64,000 bases of DNA from Hydrangea macrophylla (taxonomy: Eukaryota; Streptophyta; Magnoliopsida; Cornales; Hydrangeaceae). Positions 9,357 to 21,248 of this stretch are shown here, piece after piece. The stretch's first letter is position 1. Every line of letters begins with the position of its first letter. Where the stretch lies: positions 77,160,634 through 77,224,633 of the forward strand of contig CM066997.1 in NCBI GenBank assembly GCA_033977485.1. The letters are read 5' to 3'. A model generated the notes under the pieces. That model ran no database searches, was not told the DNA's origin, and saw nothing but the letters and a program-made list of their open reading frames with translations. A program made the translations under genes and the position numbers.

Positions 9357-12259
9357 CCTGGGCTAATTTGCATTTTTAAGCCAATAATCTTTTTCAATCT
9401 TTGATCAAATAAATGCACCAAACGATGCCATTTTTTGTGTACGTGTTTACTACTCCTAGGTCATGTAAACCATGCTCCCACCATCCCTAATTGACCTATC
9501 TACCCTTATCTTAGCCCCTAAGATAATGAAAGTCTATAAAAATCTCATTTTCTCTCATTTTGAGAGGTTGGAGACTTGAATCTAGGAAGATGAGACTTGA
9601 ATCTTAGAAAGAGAGGCTGAATTTTGAAGATGAAGTTTGTTTTTAGAGAACTATAGAGAGAGAAACCCAAAAACCCCATAGAAATCTTACCCAATTCACC
9701 CAATTCCTCAAATCTCCATTGAAGAACCTTGAAGCTTCAAGGAAGAAGAAGAAGAAAATTGCTTGTAAGGCTTGGATCTCTCCAAATCAATCAAATCCTG
9801 AGAAGATCTAGAGGTTAATTCCTTATTCCTATACTTATTATATATAATTCAATCACAAACTCATAGATCTAGGACTTTTACGCATTTTCAAAACCTCTCT
9901 TCCTACCTCATTTCATCACACACCACATAGAGTTTGTGATTGAAGTTTCATAAGTTGTCTTCATTAGTTTGGATCTAGAAATAGCCTTGGATTTTAAAAC
10001 AAAAGCAAGTTATGAAAGCATTTTTTATTTGGGTTTCATGTAAACTTTGATTTTACTTCTCATTGTCTTCATTTCCTCTTGGAAATCCATGAGATCTTTA
10101 ATATCTCATTGGATCCTCTTTAGGTTGATCCATTAGTCTCCTATGGTCTTACGGCTTATATGGAGATTAAAGTGGGTCATTGTTATATCCATGTCTTTTT
10201 TGATGGGATTAAGTCTTAATTTATGACTTAGGTCCTCCAAATTGAATCTCATAGAGTTATTTCTATACCTTATGAAGATTCATATGATTTTTGGGACTTA
10301 TTTAGTCTCCAAGGACCATTAATTTGAGAGGAGAATAAGGTTTCATGGATCTATATTCCTCAAGGATCATATGTTTGAGAGAGGAATTAGATGTAGATTT
10401 TCATAATTTATATTCAAAATTCATAAGTTCAAGTAAGGCCTTAGGATTCTCTTGTTATGAGACCTATGATGGAAATCCATTAAGGCTAAATCTATGAATC
10501 TCTTCATGTTTCATTATTTACTCCAATGATCATAATCATACTTGATCCTAGTTCTCTCTAGAATCATGGATCAAGTTTGATTCGAAATATGAACATCAAT
10601 TTAACAAAGGTGTAGTGAATCCATAAACCAATTGTGATCAAAGATTTTCTATAGGATCATGGTTCATTGGAATTGGATGAGACCAATTGGAGGATGTTCA
10701 TAACTCATTTAAGCATCTCTGTAATTTTTGTTTTGATGAAATTCCATGCCTAAGATGGTTTGGTCTTATGATTTCAAAACAAGCAATTCTCTGTCCAAAA
10801 TTTCAGAACAGTAAGTCCGTTTTGAAATTAATAAATCAGAACCTTAATAGAGTTTCCCGATTCTCTAATAATTTTTTCTAAGTACCTTAATGTGTTAGGA
10901 AGATACTCTAAAACGATCTAAGTGTTTCTCATTTTTTTACTATTTTTAGAAAATCGTACAAGATCTCTGGACAGAGAGTTGCAAATTCCTGAGTGATGTC
11001 TAGTGTTTTCTATATTACCAGAGATCTAACCGTTCAAACCTTGATTTTATTTTTGGGTTAGAAACTAGACTCACAGAGGCATATCATATTCAAAAATCAT
11101 TAAGATCCAACAGTTGAAAGTATGATTTTTCTATCTTTTAAAATTTGATCTGCTCTCTGTAATTTTGGAAAAACAGTCACTATTTTGTCTAATCTCATTG
11201 ATTTTAACTTAAATGGTTCCCTAATGTCTTGGGACCCAAATCATGTTTTGAATAATGATAATTTAGCTTAAATCCAGAGGCTAAGTGATCCAAATTAGTG
11301 AATAAATTCACATCTCATTCTTGTTCATGATCATTCATTCATCCATGTACATTGATGCTTATGATTAGGACTTGTTATATGATAAAGTTGGACTTAGTTG
11401 AACCAAATTGAACATAACCATGGATTCCTTATAATCATGTTGGGATTATAGCACCCCTATATAAACATCACATTGGCTCTTAGTTGAGACTTGTGCATCT
11501 ATAGAGATGTTATGGCTCCAACTAATCGAAAAGAATTCATAGTTTTATCAATACTTCCTCTAATTGATAGATCTAAGCTAGAGATTTAGGATTGATTATT
11601 CGATGCCATATTATTGTGTGAAGCATGTGGACTAACTCTTTGTTTTGTAGCGCATTTGAGGTATAATTTCTCAATCCTTCTCTAGTTTGTTCTATTCTTT
11701 GATTTTATTGATTTTCAACTCCATGCGCGACACCTTAGCTTAGGTCTTGCCTTATGTGTATATGTGATTAGAGACATTTTTCCTAGGATTTCTATTCATT
11801 GTATGCATTGCACGTTTCCCATTTCGCGGCTGGATCCCGGGTATGTTTTCTAGTTCCCTATTTGCATATCATATTGCTTGCTATTTGAATTATGTGGCTT
11901 ATGAATGATATTTTACCATTGGAAATTTGCACCCTTTTAACAGGCTTGTGTAATGTATTATTTATATATATGTATTAGTTGAGGGCATGCTTAGATTAAT
12001 AATTCAATTAAAAAGGATGATGAGTAGAGGCCTATCACGAGATAGGATGAAAGGGGGTGTTTTAGTCCACCGGGCTCCTTCCCCTTTCATTCCATAATCC
12101 CCGGACCCAGATTATCTTTGGTTTCGCAAAAGATCAGTTGCTTTTAAAAAAATTGGTTTCTTAATTTTCCTAAAAAAATTAAGTGGCGACTCTTTGATTT
12201 TGAATTTGAATTTGAAAATTTGTTTTAAAAACAAAAGTGGGGCCCAAATGCCGGTATCA

Positions 12260-12692
12260 ACTGGTCCTAGAATAAGGGTACTTTCCTACTTATTCGCACA
12301 ATCGTCTGTTAGAAGTTTAGATTATGAAACCTAGTGTATCACTCATACAAGTAGTTTTAGGAAATTTTGTTTTATTAAGTTTGGGTCTACCTCATAAGGC
12401 TCTGGCACACCCGAATAAATAAATATAACAAACAAAGGGCCTCACAAAAAGGCTTCATATGGGCTCGAAAATGCATTCTAAAGTGACAAAATGATTAGCC
12501 CAATGGGTACTCATGACCCCGGTCACTAAATTTCTATCTTAAGCATACTACATAACATACTAATGACTCATACATGCTACTTCAATATTTTTATTAGGTG
12601 TCACTAAGATACATACACATAGTTAATGTCTAATACTTGAAAATAATAATATAAAAATTACTAAAACCACTTATAAAATTAGGGTTGTTACA
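12260..12692 (-). repeat. LTR fragment, family U (minus)
   Basis: On the minus strand this starts TGTAACAACCCTAATTTT, typical of chromovirus LTR starts. It is cut on its other side by the end of the X LTR at 12259 and abuts a truncated Y LTR at 12693. No second copy is present in the window, so the call rests on the terminal sequence only. Confidence 0.45.
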
Positions 12693-13562
12693 GTTTTTCT
12701 CCCTAGAGACTATTTGATGTGATTTATGATATTAAAGCATGTTTTATCATATATGCATTTGTTAGAATTTGTATACTCAGTATATAGCTGAGCAGTGGGG
12801 CTTTACTCCATTGCAGGTAAGAAGAAGAAAGGAAAGAAAAAGCACGAGGAGTGAGGTCGAGGAATGCCGGGGAATGATCACTTGTTCATACTTTTATTTT
12901 CATTCCAAACTTGTAATAAGGATTTGGGAAGTTTGTGAAGGGTTGTAATAGAACCTTGGGATAGGTTGCAGTATTGTAATCGCTAGTAGAACTCTTGTAT
13001 TATGTTTTGAATGTTGAAATATAGTGTGTGTGTGTGTGTGTGTGTGTGTGTATTGGAATCGGAATAGAGAATCATGGTTTGAATTCTTGCAGAATTGTGC
13101 AAATTTGGGAGGGATTAGTATACCTGGACCCCTATTTTTAACAAAAAAAATCTTCCGATTTTAAAGGCTTCAGTTGACTGAAAGATGGAAAATAGTAGAC
13201 TAGTTTCTGCATAAAAACATGGCTCGAATGAGTTCAGGTGACCGGACAAGTGTCAGTCGACTAAAAAATTGAGGCCCCAGTTGACTGAGTCCCTAACACA
13301 GTTGACTGGACAGGGCCATTGACCTTTTTATCCTTCTGCATTTGATCCTCAGTCGACTGGGTCCCCACTACAGTCGACTGGACATCTATTTTCAAAATGG
13401 ATTTTTTATAGACTTGTTCCAATTGGGAAAATTTTTGATAACTCTAATTTTAAATGGTTTTCACTTATATTTTCTACTACTATTTTACTTTAATGGAACT
13501 GGATAAGCCTTGGTGGCATGCCACGTGTCCTATTTCCACACGTAGCAGGATGGGTCATGACA
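12693..13562 (+). repeat. Truncated 5' LTR of Y element 1
   Basis: It matches the right-hand part of the complete Y LTR at 17728-19813, including the segment CTAGAGACTATTTGATGTG, the AGTCGACTG motif cluster (13167-13385) and the end CACACGTAGCAGGATGGG. A primer binding site follows at 13568. The first 1.2 kb is missing. It holds a (GT)n tract at 13024-13051. Confidence 0.85.
13024..13051. repeat. (GT)n microsatellite
   Basis: About 14 uninterrupted GT dinucleotides lie within the Y LTR. The equivalent position in the 3' LTR (near 19276) has only three or four, so the tract expanded after insertion or differed at source. Confidence 0.9.
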
Positions 13563-13567
13563 TTTAG

Positions 13568-13578
13568 TGGTATCAGAG
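13568..13578 (+). other. Primer binding site of Y element 1
   Basis: TGGTATCAGAG lies five bases after the LTR end at 13562. It is complementary to the 3' end of initiator methionine tRNA, the usual primer for chromoviruses. Confidence 0.85.
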
Positions 13579-16500
13579 TAATAGGTTGTAAAAAGAAGTT
13601 AATAAAATGCGATATATAAATAAGTATAGAACCTTGGGGGACGAGAGATGATGTCATGAGATGTTACGGTGTGAGATCATTTACAAAGAGGCATATAAAA
13701 TTGACATAGCATGTAAGTGCATGTCGAGACAGAATGAATCACGTAAATTGCATCGCATAATGATTTGCATGAATATTGTATAGCATGGCATGATATACAT
13801 TGTTAGATGTACAATATTGGTAAAATGGTAGAAATCATATGGGTGTGGAGCTGTGTGATAAGTTAAGTTTACCACGCGATATCATGAACCTGGTATGGTG
13901 ATACGAGGGAGAGATGATATCTTGGTAGAGATGAATCGTTGAATGTCGAAATAGAAATAAAATGATTTTGATTGAATCAGTGAATATTTTACAGTAGTGA
14001 CGATGTCCTTTGAGGGATCTAATCAAGAACAGAGTTACAGTAGCAAGCGTCAGAGAAGAATTCCTTATAGTTCACATAGTGAATAGAAAGGATTGTTTGT
14101 AGTTGAGTTTTGGGATTAATTGATAGGAGTTATGTTTCAGACATGGGTTAAACGTCATGATGTGAGAAAATAGAGATGTATAGTTGGGTATTATGGTAGG
14201 ATGATAGTCCAACAGCATGTATTGCTCGTGTATGGGGGCAGGTGCGAAATCTCTCACCTTATCTGACAGTGTTATCTTGTTAACTTGAGGTGTGATCGTA
14301 TGGATTATCTCGTGAGTCTCTCTCACAGTGTATGTTGGGTAGTTGAAGAATCTTTTAACTTATTGTTCGGTATTGGGACGAATGGATGGTTGAGGAATCT
14401 CTCAACCTATCTTACGGTATGTACTGGATGGTTGAGAAATCTCTCAACCTATCTTACGGTATATATTGGGGGCTAAGGAATATCTCAACAAATTATGAGT
14501 ATCATCGTTGTTGATGAATCTCTCAACTGAACCTGGTTTCGAATGGTCATGGTACCAAAGTAGATTCAGATGTGGTATGAGGATTAGAAGTAAATGCTAC
14601 TGGATTGATTGCGTGTATGAAAATATTGGGATTAGAGGATTGACCTAAGATGAGTGGTTAAGAGTAAAAATAGTATAGTAGGCTTGAATAGTTGAAACTA
14701 TGGATGGTAGAAATTTAATTGATGAGACATGAGACTTCTGGAGTAGTTGCTTAGACTCGATGGTTATGCATGTATAAGTGTAATGATAAGGATGGTGGAT
14801 GGCACTGAAGGACGACATGGGTTGGAGGAAAAACCATAGAGTTCCTTGGTGGGAAATAAATGAATGAAAAAGAATAGTAGTAAGATTTCCTTGGTGTTTT
14901 GGGGTAGTTTGTCGAAGGAAATAGAATAAAGGAAGTGAGAACATAGAACTTGAGGTGAAAGTTAAAAGGTGATTGATCGAAAGAGATAGAATTCAGAGGA
15001 ACCAGGTTGATATATGGGTTTCATGGAGATATGAGGATCTTGATAGGGGAATTTGGTAGAAAAGGTTGTTATTACATAGAGTTGTAGTACGGATAACCTT
15101 GAACCCGAATTTTGAAAGTATTTCAAAATGAAAATTAAAATCTTTTAACGTATCTAAAAAAAACCTGTATGGTGGTTGAAGCGAGTGGTTGTTAACTGGA
15201 AGTTGGAGTACGATAAGTATTACGATACTAAACAAAATTGGTAGGGGAAATGGATAGAGGAGTAAGGAGACTTTGGGTAAGTCAAGATTAGAGAGGTGGA
15301 AATCTAAATTGAGAAGATGAAGCGTTGATGAGTAAGTGAACAGGGATGATAAGAGTGGGATGAAAACTTGATAGTACGTGGAGTACATTATCGGATATGA
15401 TAGTAGGAATGTAAAGCGATTAGAGGCAAGAATGGATACAAGGGAATGCTATCTTAGTTGTCCTGGAATCCAACAAGGTTGGAGGATTTTGAGAATGTCG
15501 GATTTCATCACAAATGAACTTTAAAATGTTTAAAATGTTTTAAAACATGACTTTTGGTTTAAATGACAAAAGTAGTAATAAACACATATAATAAGATATG
15601 AAGTAGACTTTGGAAGTCGGGTATCGTGGAATGATATGGTATGCTTAGCGCTTGGGACGCAATGGTGTTTGTCGAATGAATGAGTTCTACGTGAGTGGAT
15701 TGTGAATGTTGAAATTCTAAAGTGAGGAGTTGGTGAAATGTTGTACACCTGGACTTAGAGTTGACTTGAGTATTGTCCCAAAGGGAACTTGATTCTGATT
15801 AAGTATTGGAAGAACCTGCGGTTATGCATAATTTGAAGTTTTGAACAGTCAGGAGCTTATTAATATTTCGTAAAGTGTGTAGCACTTGAAAGACGACAGT
15901 TATGAATCGGTTGACGTTAGTAACCAGGAGTGAGATTAGGGTGACCTTGGGTATTGTCGCGAAAGATATGTGAATTGGAAGTTGATAAGGAATTTGTCAA
16001 ACACGGTGAGACTATAGTATTTTATAGGAAGATTTAATCACAGGATTATCTTTAGATTGTTACGGGAACAGTATGAATGCTTGAGCAATAGGTTATTCGG
16101 AAACAGTAGATTTAAGGTTCGAAGAGATGGTAAAGGATTAGAGAGTTTGAATTGGAGTTAGGTCAGGTTAACTAGAGTTATGAAATATTAAATTGTTTCA
16201 TAAGGTATGGTGAATTGAGGTGTTATACGATGAGTAAAATGCTCAGGTGTAAAGAGTTGTCAAGAACTCAGTAAGAGTTGAGATACAAGAGTGTCATTGG
16301 TAATTATGTAAAGGTGAAAGTGAAACACCAAAGACTTATGGAGTCGTATAACTACGTAAGTGGCAATGGACCTAGCTGGACTAATATACTAAAGGATAGT
16401 GGACAAGTAGAGTATGAGATGAGAAGGAATTACGTTGCAGTTAAGATCTCCGATAGAAAAATAATTGACTCAAGATATGTGTACGCTATGTGAATAAAAT

Positions 16501-17711
16501 GGATCGTGAATGGTCAAGGTTTAAGACAGGAACAAGATATGTTCTGAGCATGGGAATACGTGTTGATGAACTCTGTGGTATGTGTATGATTGATTAAGCT
16601 AATTTTGATTAATAATGTTATTCGTTACGATGGGTATTGGGGGTAACTGTGTTGAGAAAGAGATGAAGTGTTATCCAAAATTTTAAAATAATTTGTTTTA
16701 AAAGAACAAAAGGGAAGAAATGTATTCGACTTTGATGAAAGTTTTAAATCGAAAATGTTAGGTGTGATTTTTTATGTCAATCAACGGTAGTTCGGGTACA
16801 GACTTTGGAGTGCTAAACGATGAATATGTTTGACCTCACCATGGGTAATTTAGGACTTTGTGTAGACTTCAAGAAGTAGAGCAGTATGAAATTTCAAATG
16901 AGAATCTGAATGGTATCTGACGAGGCATGTATGATTTGAAGTATAGTATGAGATTGGTTAAATTGAAATGGAATGATAAGAAAGACAGAGATTGTACTAG
17001 TGCGACGCACCAATGACTAAGTGATATTTGTTTGAACTGATGTTACTATTATATGGATTTCTGGGGAAGAAATAGTGTAATTCAATAAGAAATGGGAAGT
17101 CGTTAGAAAACATGTTATCGTTCTACAAGTATTCAGTGATTAATAGGATGAGGGATCGAATTTATAGTATATGAAATAGTTGGTTGAATCGTTAGCTTAT
17201 CGACAAGGTATACGCATATTTTAGTGCTTTGTTTGGGCTCACTTTGAGATGAAGAATCGTATATGGTTGTTAACCAGTAGACATGTTGTCTGCGACTTGT
17301 AGTAAAAAAGAAAGATGGATAAATGGAAGATGAGTTATCTCTTTTGTTTTGGGTATTGTGATGAAACTTTTGAGTTCAGAAAGTGTATGCGACAAGTACA
17401 ATGAGATGACATTGTAATATTGTGATGTGATTTAATGTCGGGATTGACTATTGGGTGTGTTCTACTCAAGTGTTGATGTTTTACTTGTCGAAAGATTTTG
17501 ATGTGTTGCTAATATTCGATGTAAATCTTCAATCAGGTTGAGACAGGGGGGTCTCTGAGGATTTATTTTCCTTAAGAGCCCGAGGATTTGTTTTTCTCAT
17601 GAGATTGTGATATCTCAATGAAGTGGTTTGTGTATGAGGCAAATGTTTGGAGTACTTATGTGAGGTCTTAGTGACTTGATAAGATGGTATAAGTTTGGGG
17701 ATAAACTTCTT
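13579..17711 (+). other. Decayed, strongly C-poor interior of Y element 1
   Basis: No gag or pol domain survives. The plus strand is very poor in C (2 C against 25 G in 15241-15300; 3 C against 15 G in 16141-16200). This skew makes long histidine/threonine/isoleucine-rich open frames on the minus strand (such as 14072-14326, 14645-14944 and 14993-15388), which are composition artefacts. A short VVKKKDG-like peptide near 17300 and LCVDF near 16860 recall RT motifs but are isolated. An imperfect repeat around TTGA..AATCTCTCAAC occurs several times at 14225-14530. Confidence 0.6.
14225..14530. repeat. Short imperfect repeats with TTGAGAAATCTCTCAA
   Basis: Four to six spaced copies of a 50-60 bp unit contain a near-palindrome TTGAGAAATCTCTCAA followed by CTATCTTACGGTAT. 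The best two copies are at 14375-14415 and 14425-14465. Confidence 0.6.
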
Positions 17712-17727
17712 TTTTGGAGGGGAGAGT
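17712..17727 (+). other. Polypurine tract of Y element 1
   Basis: TTTTGGAGGGGAGAGT directly precedes the 3' LTR start TGTCACACCC at 17728. Confidence 0.75.
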
Positions 17728-19813
17728 TGTCACACCCGTCCCAGAAAACCTTTTTAACTTTAATTACATAATTGAGAATTTGGAATTATTAATGTTGATC
17801 AATAATCAGAGAAGAGTTGATGTGGGTCAACGGTGAAGTGTCAATTGAGGACACATTAATCAGAGGAGTCATGGTGCATTAACATGATTAAATGACATTT
17901 ATGTGATTTAAATATTATTTGAATTATCTGGTATTTGTGAATAATAATTATACCTATTTTGTATAATTTCTAGTAGTTTTGATCTCGATTTAGATTATTT
18001 TGAATACTGTGATGAGAACGTGAGTGATACGTTGCATAAAAGGTAGGTTATCTAAAGATTCCACAGAATTTAATTTTTGAACATAATTATAGACCCAACT
18101 GGTACTTAGACGAAAACTTTTGTAATTTATAGTTTTTACTCATGAAGTCCTAAAATGGACGTGTGTGACGTTTTAGGTAATAATTAGAAGTTTTGAGAAC
18201 TCGTAGGGAGTTAAACGTAATTTCTGAGACTCGTGTCTATATATAGTTGAGTTAAGATATTGTCAAAATATCTCAACAACTAATATCTTGGGAGGGAGAG
18301 AGAGACAGATAAGGGAGATTTTTGGCTACGATCTTTTTGGTGACATATGACGACCGTTCGTCTATCAATTTTTGACCAGATTTTATATTTGAACTCCTCG
18401 AGGTTAGATCTACGTTTTGATACCTCTTAGGCCATGTTTTGCCAAAATTTTACGAAAAGCTAATTTCTAAAAATTTGGAGAAAACACCTGTAAACTTATA
18501 GGAATCGCATATACTCGGAGATCCGACGTTGAATCGGTCCTCTAGTACTTCCCTTAAAGTTTAGGAGATATAGCACGAGGTATGAAGTTCTAACCTATGT
18601 TATATAGGGAATATACATGTTTTGGTTTCGACTATGAAATTGTGATCCAGGCGAAATTCATGTGTTAATATTAGGCATGTTAATTATGCACGCGCTTAAA
18701 TGTGAAACGCATGTCTAACTGTACGCAAGCATGTTGAGTTGATTATGTGGGTTAAAGGGGGGACTTATACAATTTTATAGCAGAGTAAGCTGCTCAATGT
18801 TTAAGAATTTAGTCGCGAAGGCTACTGTGCATGGTTTAAGGCTTGGACTTGCCAGGGCACCTGGGGATGCAATGGTTGTAGGTTTGGACTAACTATTGGC
18901 ATCGCGGTTTAAGGCTTGGACTTTCCGCTACCGGATGAATGCGTGATTTACTTCCTAGAGACTATTTGATGTGATTTATGAGATTAAAACATTTTTTATC
19001 ATATATGCATATGTTAAAATTTGCACACTCAGCATATAGCTAAGCAGTAGAGCTTTACTCCATTGCAGGTGAGAAAAAGAAAGAACAGAAGAAGCGTGAG
19101 GAGTGAGGTTGAGGAACGCCGAGGAATCATCACGTTTTCATACTTTTGTTTTCATTCCAAACTTGTAATAAGGATTTGGGAAGTTTGTGAATGGTTGTAA
19201 TAGAACCTTAGGATAGTATGTAGTAATGTAATCGCTAGTAGAACTTTTGTATTATGTTTTGAATGTTGAAATATAGTGTGTGTATATTTGAATCGGATTG
19301 GAGAATCATGGTTTGAATTGTTGCAGAATTGTGTAGATTTGGGAGGGATCAGTCCCCGACACAGTCGACTGGACCCCTGTTTTTAACGAAAAATCTTCCA
19401 GTTTTAAAGGCTTCAGTCGACTAAAAGATGGAAAATAGTCGATTGGTTTTTGCACGAAAACATGGCATTTTGCTATAATGAGTTCAGTCGACTGGATAAG
19501 TGTCACTCGACTGAGAAATTGAGACCCCAGTCGACTGAGTCTCCGACACAGTTGACTGGATAGGGCCATTGAACTTTTTATCCTTCTGCATTTGATTCTC
19601 AGTCGACTGGGTCCCCACTACAGTTGACTGGACCTCTGTTTTTCAAAATGGATTTTTATGGATGTGTTCCAATTGGGCAAAACTTTTTATAAATGTGATT
19701 TTAAATGGTTTTTACTTATGTTTTCCGCTGTTATTTTACTTTAATGGAACTGGATAAGCCTTGGTGGCGTGCCACGTGTCCTATTTTCGCACGTAGCGGG
19801 ATGGGTCGTGACA
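17728..19813 (+). repeat. Complete 3' LTR of Y element 1
   Basis: It runs from TGTCACACCC to GGGTCGTGACA (2086 bp). A TATA box (TATATATAG) is at 18238-18246. Nine copies of AGTCGACTG or decayed forms lie at 19361-19635. It shares its start, its end and the motif cluster with the minus-strand LTR at 21249-23371, with clear divergence. The open frame 19306-19569 is non-coding. Confidence 0.9.
19361..19635. promoter_or_regulatory. AGTCGACTG motif cluster in Y LTR
   Basis: CAGTCGACTG is a perfect 10-bp palindrome. It and variants such as CAGTTGACTG occur about nine times here, about eight times in 13167-13385, and again in 21435-21785. The variants mostly fit decay of the central CpG to TpG. Unlike in the other families, the cluster is about 1.1 kb downstream of the TATA box, near the LTR 3' end. 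Confidence 0.65.
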
Positions 19814-21046
19814 CAATCTAACATTCAAATGTTCAACAAAATTATGCGATACAAATGAATGCGTAGATCCTGAGTCAACAAGTATGCGTGCTAAGTACGA
19901 ATGCACAAGCACCATACATAAGACCACTATCTCAGATTCAGCCATATCTCTTGGGTTCATCTGAAATGATCTCCCCTGACGTTGCTCTATCTTCTATCCC
20001 CCATCGTTGGACTATCTAGGCTTTGAATCACTAGAAGCCATAGAACTAGCTCCTTGCTGAGAATGCTTCCTCGGACAATCCTTGGCTTGATGCCCAAATA
20101 CCCCACAATCATAACACTTGCCCCTCATGTCAGGTATCGAATTAGCACTACCCCCTACTTGGTTCCAGTTTTGGGGTTTAGTCATGAAACATTGACCTGA
20201 GTATGGTCGATTACAAAGTGAGCACAACGGTATGTTACTTGGTGTCCTCCTAAAATCATTGAAACTAGAACTAGAGCCTCTTTTAAATGGCCTCTTGAAA
20301 TCCACCTTGGTTCCGATCACCACCCTCATTACCTTGCTTGCCTTGCTGATTTTGCCTCGACCTTTCCATTCCACATTCGGCTACAAGCGCCGTTTGTTAC
20401 ACTGTTGCCACAGTTGAATGCTCGTAAGTCTCTACCCCTAGTTGGATATTTTCTCTTAACCCTTCCTCGAACTTCCTTGCTCGATCTTCCTCCTCTGGCA
20501 CTGAACCCTTGCTGAATCTCAACAATGCATTGTACTTGGAAGTATATTCAATTACGGTCATGTCTTATTGTCAGAGATTGTCGAACTCTATCTTTTTTGC
20601 ATTGTGAGCGGCTCGCGGAAAGAATCGGCAGTCGAACTCTGTCTTAAACCCTTCCCATGTTATCGGTGCCCCTTGGTTAAAAACATTTACCCACCAATTC
20701 TGGGCTTCACCCTTCAGTACATCACTTGCACTCTCTATCTTTAGGGTATCGGTCATTGGAATAGTCCTAAAAATTCTCTCCATAACCATAACCCAATGCT
20801 CCGCTAGTGTTGTGTCGGGTGTCCCATGAAATTCCATTGGTTTATTTCTAGCAAATTGTTCAGACACAGATCAACCACCCCAATTCTCAGGTGCATGTAC
20901 CATAGCTATTGATGCTGCCTCGAATGGAGGTATAGAGGTAATCGCTCTGCTAGATTCTGAACCAACTCTCTGATGTTCCCAATCATTTCGTTCATTTGGT
21001 CCATTCGCCGAGTATGTGGTGACAGATCTCGATCACCGTCACTCAT
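19814..21046 (-). pseudogene. gag: Broken gag and protease start of Y element 2
   Basis: On the minus strand the frame opens at ATG 21046 (MSDGDRDLSPHTRRMDQMNE) and is then frameshifted. A capsid-like gag domain lies at 20867-20571 (ALNWW-type motif seen as GEAQNWWVNVFNQG), and a CCHC zinc knuckle CYDCGVFGHQAKDC lies near 20118-20072. A protease active site DSGSTHSF follows at 19877-19854. Four or five codons later the sequence ends exactly at the LTR of Y element 1 (19813). RT, RNase H and integrase of this copy are absent from the window. Confidence 0.8.
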
Positions 21047-21231
21047 GATTGTCTAATCCTGTTATCTCTATGCATAAACACTATGCATGCTTGACCATAA
21101 ATATAAACATGTATGTACAACAACATACATGTGCATCAAACTCTACAATGTATGGATGTAGTCCAGAATGTTTATTGAAACACTCAACACTCCACTCGTT
21201 GTCAAACATTCATAAAGTTTTGTAACCTATT

Positions 21232-21243
21232 GCTTTGATACCA
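21232..21243 (-). other. Primer binding site of Y element 2
   Basis: On the minus strand TGGTATCAAAGC lies five bases inside the LTR end. It matches the initiator-Met-tRNA primer site with one change from TGGTATCAGAGC. Confidence 0.85.
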
Positions 21244-21248
21244 ATAAA

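Larger units (their letters stand above)
2947..12259 (+). mobile_element. Non-autonomous Tat/Ogre-like element X, 5' end missing
   Basis: It consists of a decayed gag (2947-3843), about 4.8 kb of non-coding 3' region with three tandem arrays, a polypurine tract (8605-8620) and a 3' LTR (8621-12259). No protease, RT, RNase H or integrase motif is present. A plus-oriented 5' LTR and primer site are absent; the LTR on the left (1-1902) belongs to the same family but points the other way. The interior plan matches element T feature by feature, which supports a shared non-autonomous lineage. Confidence 0.7.
8621..12259 (+). repeat. Tat/Ogre-like LTR, family X, copy 2 (3' LTR)
   Basis: It starts TGTAGACACC straight after the polypurine tract and ends CCGGTATCA at 12259. 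A motif cluster lies at 9271-9356, a TATA box (TATAAAAA) at 9535-9542, and the CGCGGCTGGA block near 11826 is shared with the LTR at 61450. At about 3.6 kb it is long but normal for Tat/Ogre-type LTRs. Small open frames at 8819-9145 and 10687-10881 have no family match and sit within the repeat. Copies 1 and 3 differ enough to indicate separate insertions. Confidence 0.85.
12693..19813 (+). mobile_element. Family Y chromovirus-like element 1
   Basis: A truncated 5' LTR (12693-13562), tRNA-iMet primer site (13568-13578), 4.2 kb interior, polypurine tract (17712-17727) and complete 3' LTR (17728-19813). The interior has lost every recognisable coding domain. The base after the 3' LTR enters the protease of a minus-strand Y element, so this copy appears to have inserted there; its left flank has been lost, so the target duplication (expected CAATC) cannot be confirmed. 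Confidence 0.75.

Noticed and set aside
13681..15748. Series of minus-strand frames of 62-131 codons (for example 14993-15388)
   Set aside because: They follow from C depletion on the plus strand, have H/T/S/I-rich composition, no domains, and lie in a decayed element interior.
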